Of a stretch of 64,000 nucleotides of DNA, positions 9,226 to 17,159 are shown piece after piece. The stretch is from assembly GCF_002051585.1 (NCBI RefSeq), contig NZ_MZGX01000008.1, forward strand, positions 62,001 to 126,000, read 5' to 3'. The DNA is from Ruminiclostridium hungatei (lineage in GTDB: Bacteria > Bacillota > Clostridia > Acetivibrionales > DSM-1351). Below the pieces are notes generated by a model. The model searched no databases. It saw only the letters and a program-made list of their open reading frames with translations, and was not told where the DNA came from. The translations under genes and the position numbers were made by a program. Within the stretch, counting starts at the first letter, position 1. Each line of letters begins with the position of its first letter.

Positions 9226-10590
9226 TTAAAATTCTTCTACTAATAAATAAAAGAATCTTAAAAGTTTTTCATATGCTTCCATGCTGATTTTTTCATTTAC
9301 ACCATGGATTGTATTTAAGTCCTCCATACTGATTTCAATAGGACTGAACCTGTATATCTGACTGGAAATCTTCTGATAGTACCTGGAGTCGGTTAACCCA
9401 ACAGTCAGGTATGGTGCAGCTATTGTCTCACTAAAAACAGATTTTACAACTTTGCTTATGGTTCTAAATTCCTGTGAACTGCTGCTGGAAACACCAGAAG
9501 GGTTGAAGCTGTTTTCTTTGATTTTTACCTTAATGCCATCACGCCCTGCTATTTTCTCAACTTTTTCCTTGATACCATTTATACTTTCTCCTGGTAAAAT
9601 CCTGAAATTGATAATTGCCTTTGCTTGCTGCGGAAGTACATTTTCTTTGACCCCTCCCTCTATCATAGTTACGGCAACGGTGTTTCTTATGAGGGCATTA
9701 GTAGTTTCAGACTTTGTGAGGACTCTTAGAATTAAAGGCTTGAACAGCCAGAGATTTTTAAAAACAATTCTTTTAATCAAGGACATTTCGGGTATTATGG
9801 CATTAAAAAATTGTTTTGCAGCTCCATCCAACTTTGTACGGAATTGTTTCCGCTCCAGCCTGTATATAGCTGCTGACAGCTTCCCGATAGCCGTATGCCT
9901 CGGAGGTATAGATGAATGCCCGCCCGCGGCAGAGGATATAAGTTCCAGTGTAGTATTGCCTTTTTCGGCTACACCTATTAATGCCACAGGCTTAGTTACA
10001 GCTGAAACAGCATTTTTCAGAATAAATCCTCCTTCATCCAGCACTGCAGAAAGGGCAATACCCTTTGATGCCAGATAAGCAGCTATATGTGCATTACCGT
10101 TTCTCCCTCCGATTTCTTCATCATGTCCAAATGCCAGATATATAGTATTTTGGGGCTTAAAATCATTTTTTAAAAGCTCCTCTGCCGCCTCAAGAATACC
10201 CATTAAATGGCTTTTCATGTCAAGTGCACCGCGTCCCCAAATATATCCGTCTGATAATTCTCCTGAAAACGGGGGATATCTCCAGTCATTTTCAGTCCCA
10301 ACTTCCACCGGCGCTACGTCCATATGCGCCATCAGGAGAATCGAACCTGCATTATGTCCTATGCCTTCCCATTTTAAAAGAATACTCATTTCGTTAATAA
10401 GCTCTATTTTAAATTTTTCGAAAACATTTGGAAATGCTTCTTCAAGAAATGTGCGAAAGCTTAGAAATTCCGACTTATTTATCTGGTCCGTATTCTCAAA
10501 AGATATGGTTCTATATTGGAGAGCACGGGACAAACGTTCTGATGCGGCTAGAATGTCTATGCTGCAGTGGTTATTTTTTATCTCTTCCAT
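9226..10590 (-). CDS. M20 family metallohydrolase, PM20D1/CPS1-like
   Basis: A 454-residue M20 zinc hydrolase. It shows the family's first metal ligand block MAHMDVAP, the bridging-Asp block GRGALDMKSHLMGILEA and the catalytic Glu block FGHDEEIGG. The wording DWRYPPFSGELSDGYIWGRG and VLDEGGFI, then GHSSIPP, closely follows the PM20D1/CPS1 (Gly-Xaa carboxypeptidase) branch rather than DapE or ArgE. PM20D1 in animals makes and cleaves N-fatty-acyl amino acids, a good fit beside an acyl-amino-acid NRPS. The open frame begins at ATG 10611, but ATG 10590 follows GGAG by five bases and is preferred. The gene starts about 55 bp after hddA and ends about 60 bp before the NRPS gene. There is no signal peptide, so it acts in the cytosol. 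Confidence 0.85.
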   Translation of the reverse strand: MEEIKNNHCSIDILAASERLSRALQYRTISFENTDQINKSEFLSFRTFLEEAFPNVFEKFKIELINEMSILLKWEGIGHNAGSILLMAHMDVAPVEVGTENDWRYPPFSGELSDGYIWGRGALDMKSHLMGILEAAEELLKNDFKPQNTIYLAFGHDEEIGGRNGNAHIAAYLASKGIALSAVLDEGGFILKNAVSAVTKPVALIGVAEKGNTTLELISSAAGGHSSIPPRHTAIGKLSAAIYRLERKQFRTKLDGAAKQFFNAIIPEMSLIKRIVFKNLWLFKPLILRVLTKSETTNALIRNTVAVTMIEGGVKENVLPQQAKAIINFRILPGESINGIKEKVEKIAGRDGIKVKIKENSFNPSGVSSSSSQEFRTISKVVKSVFSETIAAPYLTVGLTDSRYYQKISSQIYRFSPIEISMEDLNTIHGVNEKISMEAYEKLLRFFYLLVEEF

Positions 10591-10644
10591 TTCGTCTCCA
10601 GTCCGAAACATGGCATAAATATTTTATGTTCTGTTCTTATCCTG

Positions 10645-11637
10645 CTACATTTTATTTTTGCCGTTATTGAAAACAATCCTGCTTCCTGAAGCTTCAAAGG
10701 CAAATGGCATTTCCTTATAGCCTTTCAGAGCAGACGTTATATGTTTATAATTTTCCTGGGGATATGCGAAAAGGAAATAGCCTCCACCCCCTGCACCCAG
10801 CAGCTTACCACCATAGGCCCCCGCCTGTTTTGCCTGAGAATAAATGGCATCAATTTCCTCATTGCTTATCCTAGCTGACAGCCTTTTTTTCTTTTCCCAA
10901 TTTTCATTAAGTAGAATGCCTATATTTTCAATATCTCCATTTTTAAGATATTCTTCACCCTGCAGTACTATTTCTTTTAGCATATTGAGATTATCAATGT
11001 TTATTCCAATGTTTGTTTTCTGGTCATGCAATACGCTGGAAGCCTTTCTGGTAATTCCCGTATAGAATAAGCTTGTACACATATTAAGTGTATGCCATGC
11101 CTCAGGTCCAATTTCAATTTCCTTTACAGCAACTGTACCATCTGTATTGAAACTATATTTTTTAAGCCCCCCAAAGGCCGATGCATATTGATCCTGCTTT
11201 CCTATGGGTTCTCCTAAAATGTCGATTTCTATTTTACAAGCAAGTTCTGCCAGCTCGGATGGATTCTTATATTCTCCCTTGTATGCATAGAGCGAATTCA
11301 ACAGACCTACCGTAAACGCACTTGACGAACCAAGCCCGCTGCCGTCTGAATGTATGTCTGAAAAACTTGTTATCTCAATAGCTCCGATTATTTCAGCTAT
11401 CTTCAGTGCTTCGCACAAAATCTTATGTTCTACTTCATTAACATTTTGGACTCTTTCTCTGTTAAAATAATTCAATACAATGTCATCATCATTTCTTGGA
11501 TTGGCAATGACATATATGTACTTGTTTATTGCAGCGCTTAAAACTGTTCCTCCATAATTTTCGTAGTAATCCTTAAAATCAGTTCCTCCGCCAAAAAAGC
11601 TTATTCTTAGAGGTGTTTGACTGATGACCAATTCCAT
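10645..11637 (-). CDS. hddA: D-glycero-alpha-D-manno-heptose 7-phosphate kinase (GHMP family)
   Basis: A GHMP kinase of about 330 residues. N-terminal TPLRISFFGGGTDFKDYY is the characteristic HddA opening, and the phosphate-binding loop is SDGSGLGSSSAFTVG. A third motif, GGKLLGAGGGGYFLF, is also present. In the GDP-heptose pathway it phosphorylates the anomeric hydroxyl of D-glycero-D-manno-heptose 7-phosphate to give the 1,7-bisphosphate. It is coupled to gmhA by a TGATG junction (ATG at 11637, sharing one base with the gmhA stop; a GTG one codon earlier is also possible). With gmhA and hddC-gmhB it completes the alpha-anomer (GDP-linked) branch, used for S-layer, capsule or small-molecule heptoses rather than LPS core. 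Confidence 0.92.
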   Translation of the reverse strand: MELVISQTPLRISFFGGGTDFKDYYENYGGTVLSAAINKYIYVIANPRNDDDIVLNYFNRERVQNVNEVEHKILCEALKIAEIIGAIEITSFSDIHSDGSGLGSSSAFTVGLLNSLYAYKGEYKNPSELAELACKIEIDILGEPIGKQDQYASAFGGLKKYSFNTDGTVAVKEIEIGPEAWHTLNMCTSLFYTGITRKASSVLHDQKTNIGINIDNLNMLKEIVLQGEEYLKNGDIENIGILLNENWEKKKRLSARISNEEIDAIYSQAKQAGAYGGKLLGAGGGGYFLFAYPQENYKHITSALKGYKEMPFAFEASGSRIVFNNGKNKM

Positions 11638-12236
11638 CACCCCCTTAAATATCCTTTTATAATACTCATCATTAAATGATCCAGTATCATATGTATATCC
11701 TCTACCTTTTGCATATCTTTTATAGGAACATGGATACTATACTTTGCAAGCTTTTTCAGTTTTCCTCCGTCATATCCCACCAGGCCAATTGTTTCTGCTC
11801 CGATAAAATTAGCGTACTCTATTGCAGAAACAACATTTTGTGAATTGCCGCTTCCTGAAATTCCAATTACCAGATCATTTTTTGTCAGATAATTTTCCAG
11901 TTGAAATTTGAATATCTCATCATAGCTGATATCATTTGCAATGGACATCATTGATGATACGTTGTCGTTAAGACAGCAAAAGCGGAATTTTTTTACCAGG
12001 TTCTCACTTACACCTTTATTGAAATCATTTACAAAATGTGATGCCGTTGCAGCACTGCCTCCATTTCCAAAAATGTATATAAATCCATTCCTCTCATATA
12101 CATCCAGCAATCTCAAAATTACCGTCTGAATTTCTTGTATGTCCAAATTATCAACCTGCAGTTTCAATATGCTTAAATACCTATTAATATTTACCGTAAA
12201 ATCAACATCAATTTTCTCCAAGCTTAATGTTTTCAT
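11637..12236 (-). CDS. gmhA: sedoheptulose 7-phosphate isomerase (SIS domain)
   Basis: A 199-residue single SIS-domain protein, the normal GmhA length. The GNGGSAATASHFVNDF block and GISGSGNSQNVV phosphate-binding loop are clear, and the C-terminal EDIHMILDHLMMSIIKGYL carries the conserved helix His. It isomerises sedoheptulose 7-phosphate to D-glycero-D-manno-heptose 7-phosphate, the first committed step of heptose formation. Where E. coli GmhA has catalytic Glu65 after HFAEE, this protein reads HFVND, so Asp occupies that position by simple alignment. That is a visible variation, not proof of lost function. AGGAGGAA precedes ATG at 12236. Confidence 0.9.
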   Translation of the reverse strand: MKTLSLEKIDVDFTVNINRYLSILKLQVDNLDIQEIQTVILRLLDVYERNGFIYIFGNGGSAATASHFVNDFNKGVSENLVKKFRFCCLNDNVSSMMSIANDISYDEIFKFQLENYLTKNDLVIGISGSGNSQNVVSAIEYANFIGAETIGLVGYDGGKLKKLAKYSIHVPIKDMQKVEDIHMILDHLMMSIIKGYLRG

Positions 12237-12408
12237 TACAATTCCTCCTCATCCCTAATACTATAAGTAGAGTTTTTACTACCTATGAATAAAACAAATC
12301 ACAATCCTTATACCGTAGTGTCCGCTTATTCCCTTCTTGCAAAGAAGGGAGTATTGGCACTGGCAGACATTGATAAAATACGTCCTTGCACTGTTTACTT
12401 TCTGTATA

Positions 12409-13704
12409 TTACTCAGGAATAACAATTTTTACTGCCTCCAATATATCAGCAGCAAAATAATCAGGGATGGCTTCATATTTGGCATCTTTTCCACCTTCCC
12501 CACTTGCCAGAAGAATAGTTTTCATACCGGAATTTTTTCCTGTCTGAACATCCACGGTTGTGTCACCTATAAAATATGAAGCTGACAAATCAATGTTGTA
12601 TTTCTCAGCAGCCTTTTGTACAAGCCCTGTTTTAGGCTTTCTGCATTCGCATTCTACCTTGTAAAGCTTATTTTCTTCTGGATAACCCTTATCCGGGTGA
12701 TGAGGACAATAGTATAGATCATCAATGTATACTCCTCTTACACCAAGCTCGTAATCCAATTTCTTATGAATGTTATTCAGATCATCTATTGTGCACAGAT
12801 TTCTGGCTATTACAGGCTGATTTGTAATGACTATACAGAGATATTCAGAGTTGTTCAGCAATTTTATTGCCGTGTAGGCCTCTTCTAAAATCTCCATTTC
12901 CTCCGGTTTTGATACCAGACCGCAATATTTATTTATAGTACCGTCTCTGTCAAGAAAAACTGCTTTCTGCCTATTTGACAAATTCCCATGTGCTACAATG
13001 CCTTTAGATATATGCTCCTGCACCAGAAGGTAACGCTCCGGCGTACCCATATCCTTGAGATACTCAGTAGTTCTATAGCCAAAAACCTTTTTAGTCGGAA
13101 GCATCTTCATTACTACATCTTTTTCCAAATCCAGCTTTTTACCCTCTTTTATATACTCAAGAATACTTATATCCAGGAGAAATACCCCTGCAATCACACA
13201 GTTATTGTAATAAAAATCTCTATTCTGATTTTTCTCAAGAATTTCAGTCACTTTATTATTGTTGTCGAGAACAATAACATCACTGTCAAACGGGTGATTA
13301 TTCGGATGAATTACCATAGAGCAAACTGCTCCATTCTTACTGTGAAAGCTGATGAATCTATCAAAATCCATATCAAATATTATATCGCCGTATACTACTA
13401 TAAACTGCTTCTGCAGAATGTTTCCAAGATAATATAATGCTCCCGCAGTTCCCAACGGTATAGTTTCTTCAAAGTATTTAATTGTCACACCAAATTTAGT
13501 TCCGTCACCAAAATATTCTTTTATTTTGTTTCCCATATAGCCCAGAACCATGATGATTTCATTAATTCCATACTTTTTAAGGTTTTTAAGCTGATATTGT
13601 AGGATAGGCTCTCCATTTATTTTTACCATTGGCTTTGGAACTTCTTCCTTGGTATATTCCTTTAGCCTGGTTCCAAGCCCTCCGGCTAATATTACAGCCA
13701 TCAT
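12409..13704 (-). CDS. hddC-gmhB: HddC-GmhB fusion: heptose-1-phosphate guanylyltransferase plus heptose-1,7-bisphosphate 7-phosphatase
   Basis: A 431-residue two-domain protein. Residues 1-235 are a sugar nucleotidyltransferase (LAGGLGTRLKEYTKEEVPKPM, metal Asp in VVYGDIIFDMD). Residues 245-430 are a HAD phosphatase of the GmhB/histidinol-phosphatase type, with nucleophile motif FLDRDGTIN (Asp252/Asp254), zinc-loop residues CPHHPD (333-338) and CECRKPKTG, and GDTTVDVQTGK. These are the third and fourth reactions of the GDP-D-glycero-alpha-D-manno-heptose pathway, normally separate proteins, joined here. Start ATGATG at 13704 overlaps the stop of the upstream gene by four bases. The GDP preference is inferred from the HddA partner, since CDP- or ADP-forming relatives look alike. 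Confidence 0.9.
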   Translation of the reverse strand: MMAVILAGGLGTRLKEYTKEEVPKPMVKINGEPILQYQLKNLKKYGINEIIMVLGYMGNKIKEYFGDGTKFGVTIKYFEETIPLGTAGALYYLGNILQKQFIVVYGDIIFDMDFDRFISFHSKNGAVCSMVIHPNNHPFDSDVIVLDNNNKVTEILEKNQNRDFYYNNCVIAGVFLLDISILEYIKEGKKLDLEKDVVMKMLPTKKVFGYRTTEYLKDMGTPERYLLVQEHISKGIVAHGNLSNRQKAVFLDRDGTINKYCGLVSKPEEMEILEEAYTAIKLLNNSEYLCIVITNQPVIARNLCTIDDLNNIHKKLDYELGVRGVYIDDLYYCPHHPDKGYPEENKLYKVECECRKPKTGLVQKAAEKYNIDLSASYFIGDTTVDVQTGKNSGMKTILLASGEGGKDAKYEAIPDYFAADILEAVKIVIPE

Positions 13705-15668
13705 TTTATAGCCAGCCTCCCTGCAAAATTATTACTATCAGACATATCTTTTTTTCTTGCATACCTGAACTTCTTGAATTCAATATTCAGCCTCCTATGA
13801 GCTTCATAGAATTTTTCCCCATGATCATGATGTCCGTTCCATATTTCTGGTGTCCATCCATACTGAAAATCACTGAAGACCTCACATATTTCATCCCAGA
13901 TCATATCTCCTTCTCCTACCTGAAGCCCTTCGCTATCTACACCCGAACAATCCGAATAATGAAGATGCTTTACAACCGGTTTGACTGTTTTCATATATTC
14001 CAGAAAACTTTCGCCGGTGTAGTTGGTGTATAATTTAGCATGGCACAAATCCAGACACATCCCTAAATTATGTTTTTTGCAAAAGTTATAAATATCCCCG
14101 GCATCCAGAAAAGTATTGCTCACTCCCTGCTTTGGTGACCAGTCTCCATCAATAAACCACGGATAAGTAACCATATTTTCTACTAATATTTCAAGACCAC
14201 TGGTATCCATTCTTCTTAGTGAATCTTCAAACAGATCATATTGCCTGCTGGAATCATTTAAAAGGTAAGGATATGTCATTGTACCCGGGTGAACAATAAA
14301 CTTTACATCACCGGTACATTTTTTAAAGTGGCGTTTCAGATTTCTGGCCTTTTCCATTACCCTGTTTATTACATCTACGGAAAATAATCTGAAAGCTTCA
14401 TCATATGAACTCAAATCCAGTAACTTTCCATCTGCGTATTCGGGTAAATGAACTACTAAATCCAAATCATAATCCTTGCATTCATCCTCTTTTTTCAAGT
14501 CACTGGCGGCGTAATGTATCTCCACATAATCCACATTTCTGCCTTTAATCATTTCATCTATATCTTTAAACCTTGCTACCACACCTATTTTTCCAGGAAT
14601 AAATAATCTTTCGTTTACATCCTTCAATATAGCCGTATCCTTTTGTGAATCCTCCAAACCAGCTTTTGATATATCGCAACTGTATAAATAACTGCCTTTT
14701 TGTAAATCCCTTGCTGCTGCTTTCCCTATTACATCAAACCACTGCTTGGAGTTGATCTCCTTTACCGGAAGCTGTAATGCAAAATCAGATTCTTCCAGGA
14801 TTTTACCCTGCCTGACATCATTTTTTAAAACAATACTTTTTGACAGAATTTCTTGATTTACCATTTCACCACGGGATTCATACTTGATTTTCATTCCCAT
14901 AACAGCTTTAATTTCCCTGATGTCCCGAATCATTCTGCCTATACTTTCTATATTTACAGAAGACTTGTGTAAATCCTGTTGGTGATCAAACAAATGGACA
15001 TGCTTTTCTATAACCTCCGCTCCCAGAGTGCTGGCAGCTAAAACTGAGGTTCCGAGCAGATCATTGCTGGAATACCCAACCGCTTTATTGTATTTTTTGA
15101 GGATTGTCAACGCCTTCATATTGAGAATGCTTTCGGGCGCAGGATACGCACAGGCGGCATGCAGCAATACGACATTATATTCCGAAAGCCTGAGCCTCTG
15201 GCATAATGTTGCCACATGTTCCTCTGACAGTCCACCCGTTGAAAGGTAGAGTTTATTGCATTTTTCAAGTATGGCGGATATTAAAGGTATATTCATCGCA
15301 TTCATTGAATGTACTTTAAAATCAGTAATTCCAATTTCCCTGAATAATTCAAAGGACTTAATATCCCAAGGAGTAGCTATAAAATCCAGCCCCTGTTCCC
15401 TGCAGCATTCCAGAATAGTTGCATAGTCCCTTTCATTAAACAGCACCTCATCAATAAATGGTAATTTTAATTGCAGAGACCATGCCCGCTCATTCTGTGA
15501 TGATTTTCCCAAAACACTCGGATGTACGCTTTCCTCAAGAAAGAAATGATGAAACCTTACAGCATTCACACCAGCTTTTTTACACTCCTCCAAAAGCTTT
15601 AAGCAGTAATCCAAGTCGCCATTACATGCCTTTCCAATCTCAGCTATAAAATATGTATCAGCTTGCAT
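13701..15668 (-). CDS. NeuB-like ulosonate synthase - SAF - sugar isomerase/epimerase TIM-barrel fusion
   Basis: Three parts in 655 residues. Residues 1-260 are a NeuB-type PEP-condensing barrel (IAEIGKACNGDLDYCLKLL, LLHAACAYPAPES, GYSSNDLLG, EVIEKHVHLF). Residues 265-335 are a SAF/antifreeze-like lid (SKSIVLKNDVRQGKIL). Residues 355-640 are an AP-endonuclease-2/xylose-isomerase-like barrel with likely metal ligands Glu498 (LVENM), Asp540/His543 (CLDLCHAK), His570/Asp573 (HLHYSD) and Glu608 (TPEIW). NeuB enzymes join PEP to an amino-hexose or its phosphate to form nonulosonic acids. Several hallmark residues differ: EIGxNHxG reads EIGKACNG, KFQ reads RFH, and the metal-binding SDH reads SND. 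A different acceptor or chemistry is therefore likely. It overlaps hddC-gmhB by four bases, tying it to the heptose genes. Confidence 0.85.
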   Translation of the reverse strand: MQADTYFIAEIGKACNGDLDYCLKLLEECKKAGVNAVRFHHFFLEESVHPSVLGKSSQNERAWSLQLKLPFIDEVLFNERDYATILECCREQGLDFIATPWDIKSFELFREIGITDFKVHSMNAMNIPLISAILEKCNKLYLSTGGLSEEHVATLCQRLRLSEYNVVLLHAACAYPAPESILNMKALTILKKYNKAVGYSSNDLLGTSVLAASTLGAEVIEKHVHLFDHQQDLHKSSVNIESIGRMIRDIREIKAVMGMKIKYESRGEMVNQEILSKSIVLKNDVRQGKILEESDFALQLPVKEINSKQWFDVIGKAAARDLQKGSYLYSCDISKAGLEDSQKDTAILKDVNERLFIPGKIGVVARFKDIDEMIKGRNVDYVEIHYAASDLKKEDECKDYDLDLVVHLPEYADGKLLDLSSYDEAFRLFSVDVINRVMEKARNLKRHFKKCTGDVKFIVHPGTMTYPYLLNDSSRQYDLFEDSLRRMDTSGLEILVENMVTYPWFIDGDWSPKQGVSNTFLDAGDIYNFCKKHNLGMCLDLCHAKLYTNYTGESFLEYMKTVKPVVKHLHYSDCSGVDSEGLQVGEGDMIWDEICEVFSDFQYGWTPEIWNGHHDHGEKFYEAHRRLNIEFKKFRYARKKDMSDSNNFAGRLAIK

Positions 15669-15697
15669 TTATCTACCTGCCTTTCTAAAAATTATAT

Positions 15698-15861
15698 CTA
15701 GTACAACATTCGGTAAATCCTGGTACATAATTTGGGTATATTTTTTTGAACTACATCGTTGTCGTCGATTGGAATAAAGCAATTATTCCGCACTCCTCCG
15801 CCTTGTATTTCAAAAAAATCTCCTCCGACTTATGCACCCCATTTGCCGAATGTTATACTGG
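15698..15861. repeat. palindromic MITE-like element, copy A
   Basis: About 164 bp with imperfect terminal inverted repeats. The left end CTAGTACAACATTCGGTAAAT matches the reverse complement of the right end, with AACATTCGG identical, and TTTTTTTGAA.TACA is mirrored further in. The core holds TCGTTGTCG (15756) and TCCTCCGCCTT (15794), 38 bp apart. The same two core words with almost the same spacing occur in the element at 24364-24532. It lies between the SDR and NeuB-fusion genes and contains no gene. Confidence 0.7.
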
Positions 15862-15868
15862 TATCAAA

Positions 15869-16831
15869 TTAATTTCTTACCTGCTGTCTCCAGTAATTCA
15901 AAATATCCTGCATTGTTTCTTCAAACTTTATTTTTGGTTCCCAGCCTGTTGCTTTTATAAACTTGGATACGTCAGGAACCTGCAGAGTCACATCAGACTT
16001 ACGCAGAAGCTTCGGATCTACAACTATCTCTGGCTTTACATCTGTCATTCCAAGTAATGTGCCGAGCATTTCCCTGACAGTACATGTATGAGTACCTGCA
16101 ATATTATAAGCTTCACCGGGAATACATTTCTCGGTAAGCATCCAGTATGCTTCCACCATATCTCTTATATCAAGGAATGTACGAACAGATTCAAGATTTC
16201 CCACATAAATAGTATTATCCTTCTTGACTCCTGCTTCTATCTCTGCAATCTGCTTTGCAAATGAAGGTGCTACAAAAACCTGTTTGCTCCTGGGACCAGT
16301 ATGTGTAAAGGATCGCGTTCTGACTATTTTTAATCCGTAAGTAACATGATATTGATATGCAGTAAGATCTTCAGCCACCTTACTCACTCCATAAGGACTC
16401 TGTGGTTTAAATGGAGTATCTTCATCTATCGGCAAGTCTTTTTCTTCGACCTGTCCATATACTTCTGATGAAGTACATACATGTATTACCGGATTACATC
16501 CCGATTCCAGTACTGCTTCAAGCAGGCTTACCGTTCCAAAAACATTTGCCCTGAGTGTATCTATCGGTGCCCTGAAGCTCATAGGTACATAGGACTGTGC
16601 TGCAAGATGAAAAATTTTATCCGGCTTTACTTCGTTAACCGCACGATAAATTGAATGAGGATCACCAAGATCAAAATTTATTAAATTTATTTTATCCATT
16701 ATTGGTTTAATATCCTCCAAAGGGCTATTCCACCTTTTAAGTCCAAAAACATTGACTTCCGGCTTTTTTGCAAGGTATTCGGCCAGATAGCTACCTGCAA
16801 AACCAGTTACTCCTGTAATCATTACGTTCAT
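15869..16831 (-). CDS. NDP-sugar SDR: GDP-mannose 4,6-dehydratase / GDP-6-deoxy-hexulose reductase family
   Basis: A 320-residue extended short-chain dehydrogenase. The Rossmann motif TGVTGFAGSYLAEYL binds NAD(P), and CTSSEVYG plus YGVSK give the Ser/Glu-Tyr-Lys active site. RTRSFTHTGPRSKQVFVAPSFAKQI resembles the Rmd/GMD branch, whose substrates are GDP-linked. Ser rather than Thr before the Glu leans towards a reductase (Rmd), but a dehydratase such as GDP-heptose 4,6-dehydratase cannot be excluded. GGGGAGTT precedes ATG at 16831. It is the first gene of the block, and GDP-heptose from hddA/hddC would be the natural substrate. That substrate is inference. Confidence 0.85.
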   Translation of the reverse strand: MNVMITGVTGFAGSYLAEYLAKKPEVNVFGLKRWNSPLEDIKPIMDKINLINFDLGDPHSIYRAVNEVKPDKIFHLAAQSYVPMSFRAPIDTLRANVFGTVSLLEAVLESGCNPVIHVCTSSEVYGQVEEKDLPIDEDTPFKPQSPYGVSKVAEDLTAYQYHVTYGLKIVRTRSFTHTGPRSKQVFVAPSFAKQIAEIEAGVKKDNTIYVGNLESVRTFLDIRDMVEAYWMLTEKCIPGEAYNIAGTHTCTVREMLGTLLGMTDVKPEIVVDPKLLRKSDVTLQVPDVSKFIKATGWEPKIKFEETMQDILNYWRQQVRN

Positions 16832-16881
16832 TATAAAACTCCCCTTTTTCTATAATTTTACTTTTATTATAATTTTACCTT

Positions 16882-17159
16882 TTATTGTCTAATAATAGGT
16901 ATTTTTGAAATTAATTGAAATAGTTATTGTCTATTTTTAGCAAGGCATGGTGCATAAAGTGTTTTATTATGTCTATAACAGAAAATTTTATAGAAGTATA
17001 AACCCTTATTTTTTAAGTTATCTCCATATATTCCGATAAATTTTATATGATTTAGAGAAGCTATTTTTTAATAAATAAAAATTGGCTGGATAAGACAAGG
17101 TGAAATATACCTTATGTTATAAAACCTATATGCATTTATTAATACAATATAGACAATAA
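16882..17159. promoter_or_regulatory. thrice-repeated TTATTGTCTA motif in the divergent intergenic region
   Basis: The 10-mer TTATTGTCTA occurs at 16882-16891 and 16924-16933 (42 bp apart, about four helical turns) and inverted at 17150-17159. A looser ATGTCTATAAC lies at about 16968. The region separates the divergently transcribed SDR and LytTR genes, so these may be regulator sites. The stretch 16832-17252 is otherwise very AT-rich, with no gene that I can see. Confidence 0.35.

Larger units (their letters stand above)
659..16831 (-). other. candidate biosynthetic gene cluster (lipo-aminoacyl NRPS plus heptose/ulosonate genes)
   Basis: Nine genes run in one direction with short gaps or overlaps: GDP-sugar SDR, NeuB-fusion, hddC-gmhB, gmhA, hddA, M20 hydrolase, FAAL-NRPS, MFS exporter and CPBP protease. 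The stretch looks more AT-rich by eye than the housekeeping genes after 20.6 kb. It is flanked by a divergent orphan LytTR regulator and a sigma-factor remnant. Treating it as one cluster rests on arrangement. The largest internal gaps (about 170-200 bp at 12.3 and 15.8 kb) could hold separate promoters. Confidence 0.55.

Noticed and set aside
9452-10078. 208-residue plus-strand frame
   Set aside because: Antisense to the clear M20 hydrolase gene; Ser/Leu-rich shadow composition.
10645-13704. Reading the heptose genes as LPS-core biosynthesis and hence a Gram-negative host
   Set aside because: The pathway is the HddA/HddC alpha-GDP branch, and every other signal in the window is Gram-positive clostridial.
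15698-15861. Riboswitch or attC-like site between SDR and NeuB genes
   Set aside because: The symmetric ends and the shared core with the 24.4 kb copy fit an interspersed palindromic element better; no riboswitch consensus was seen.
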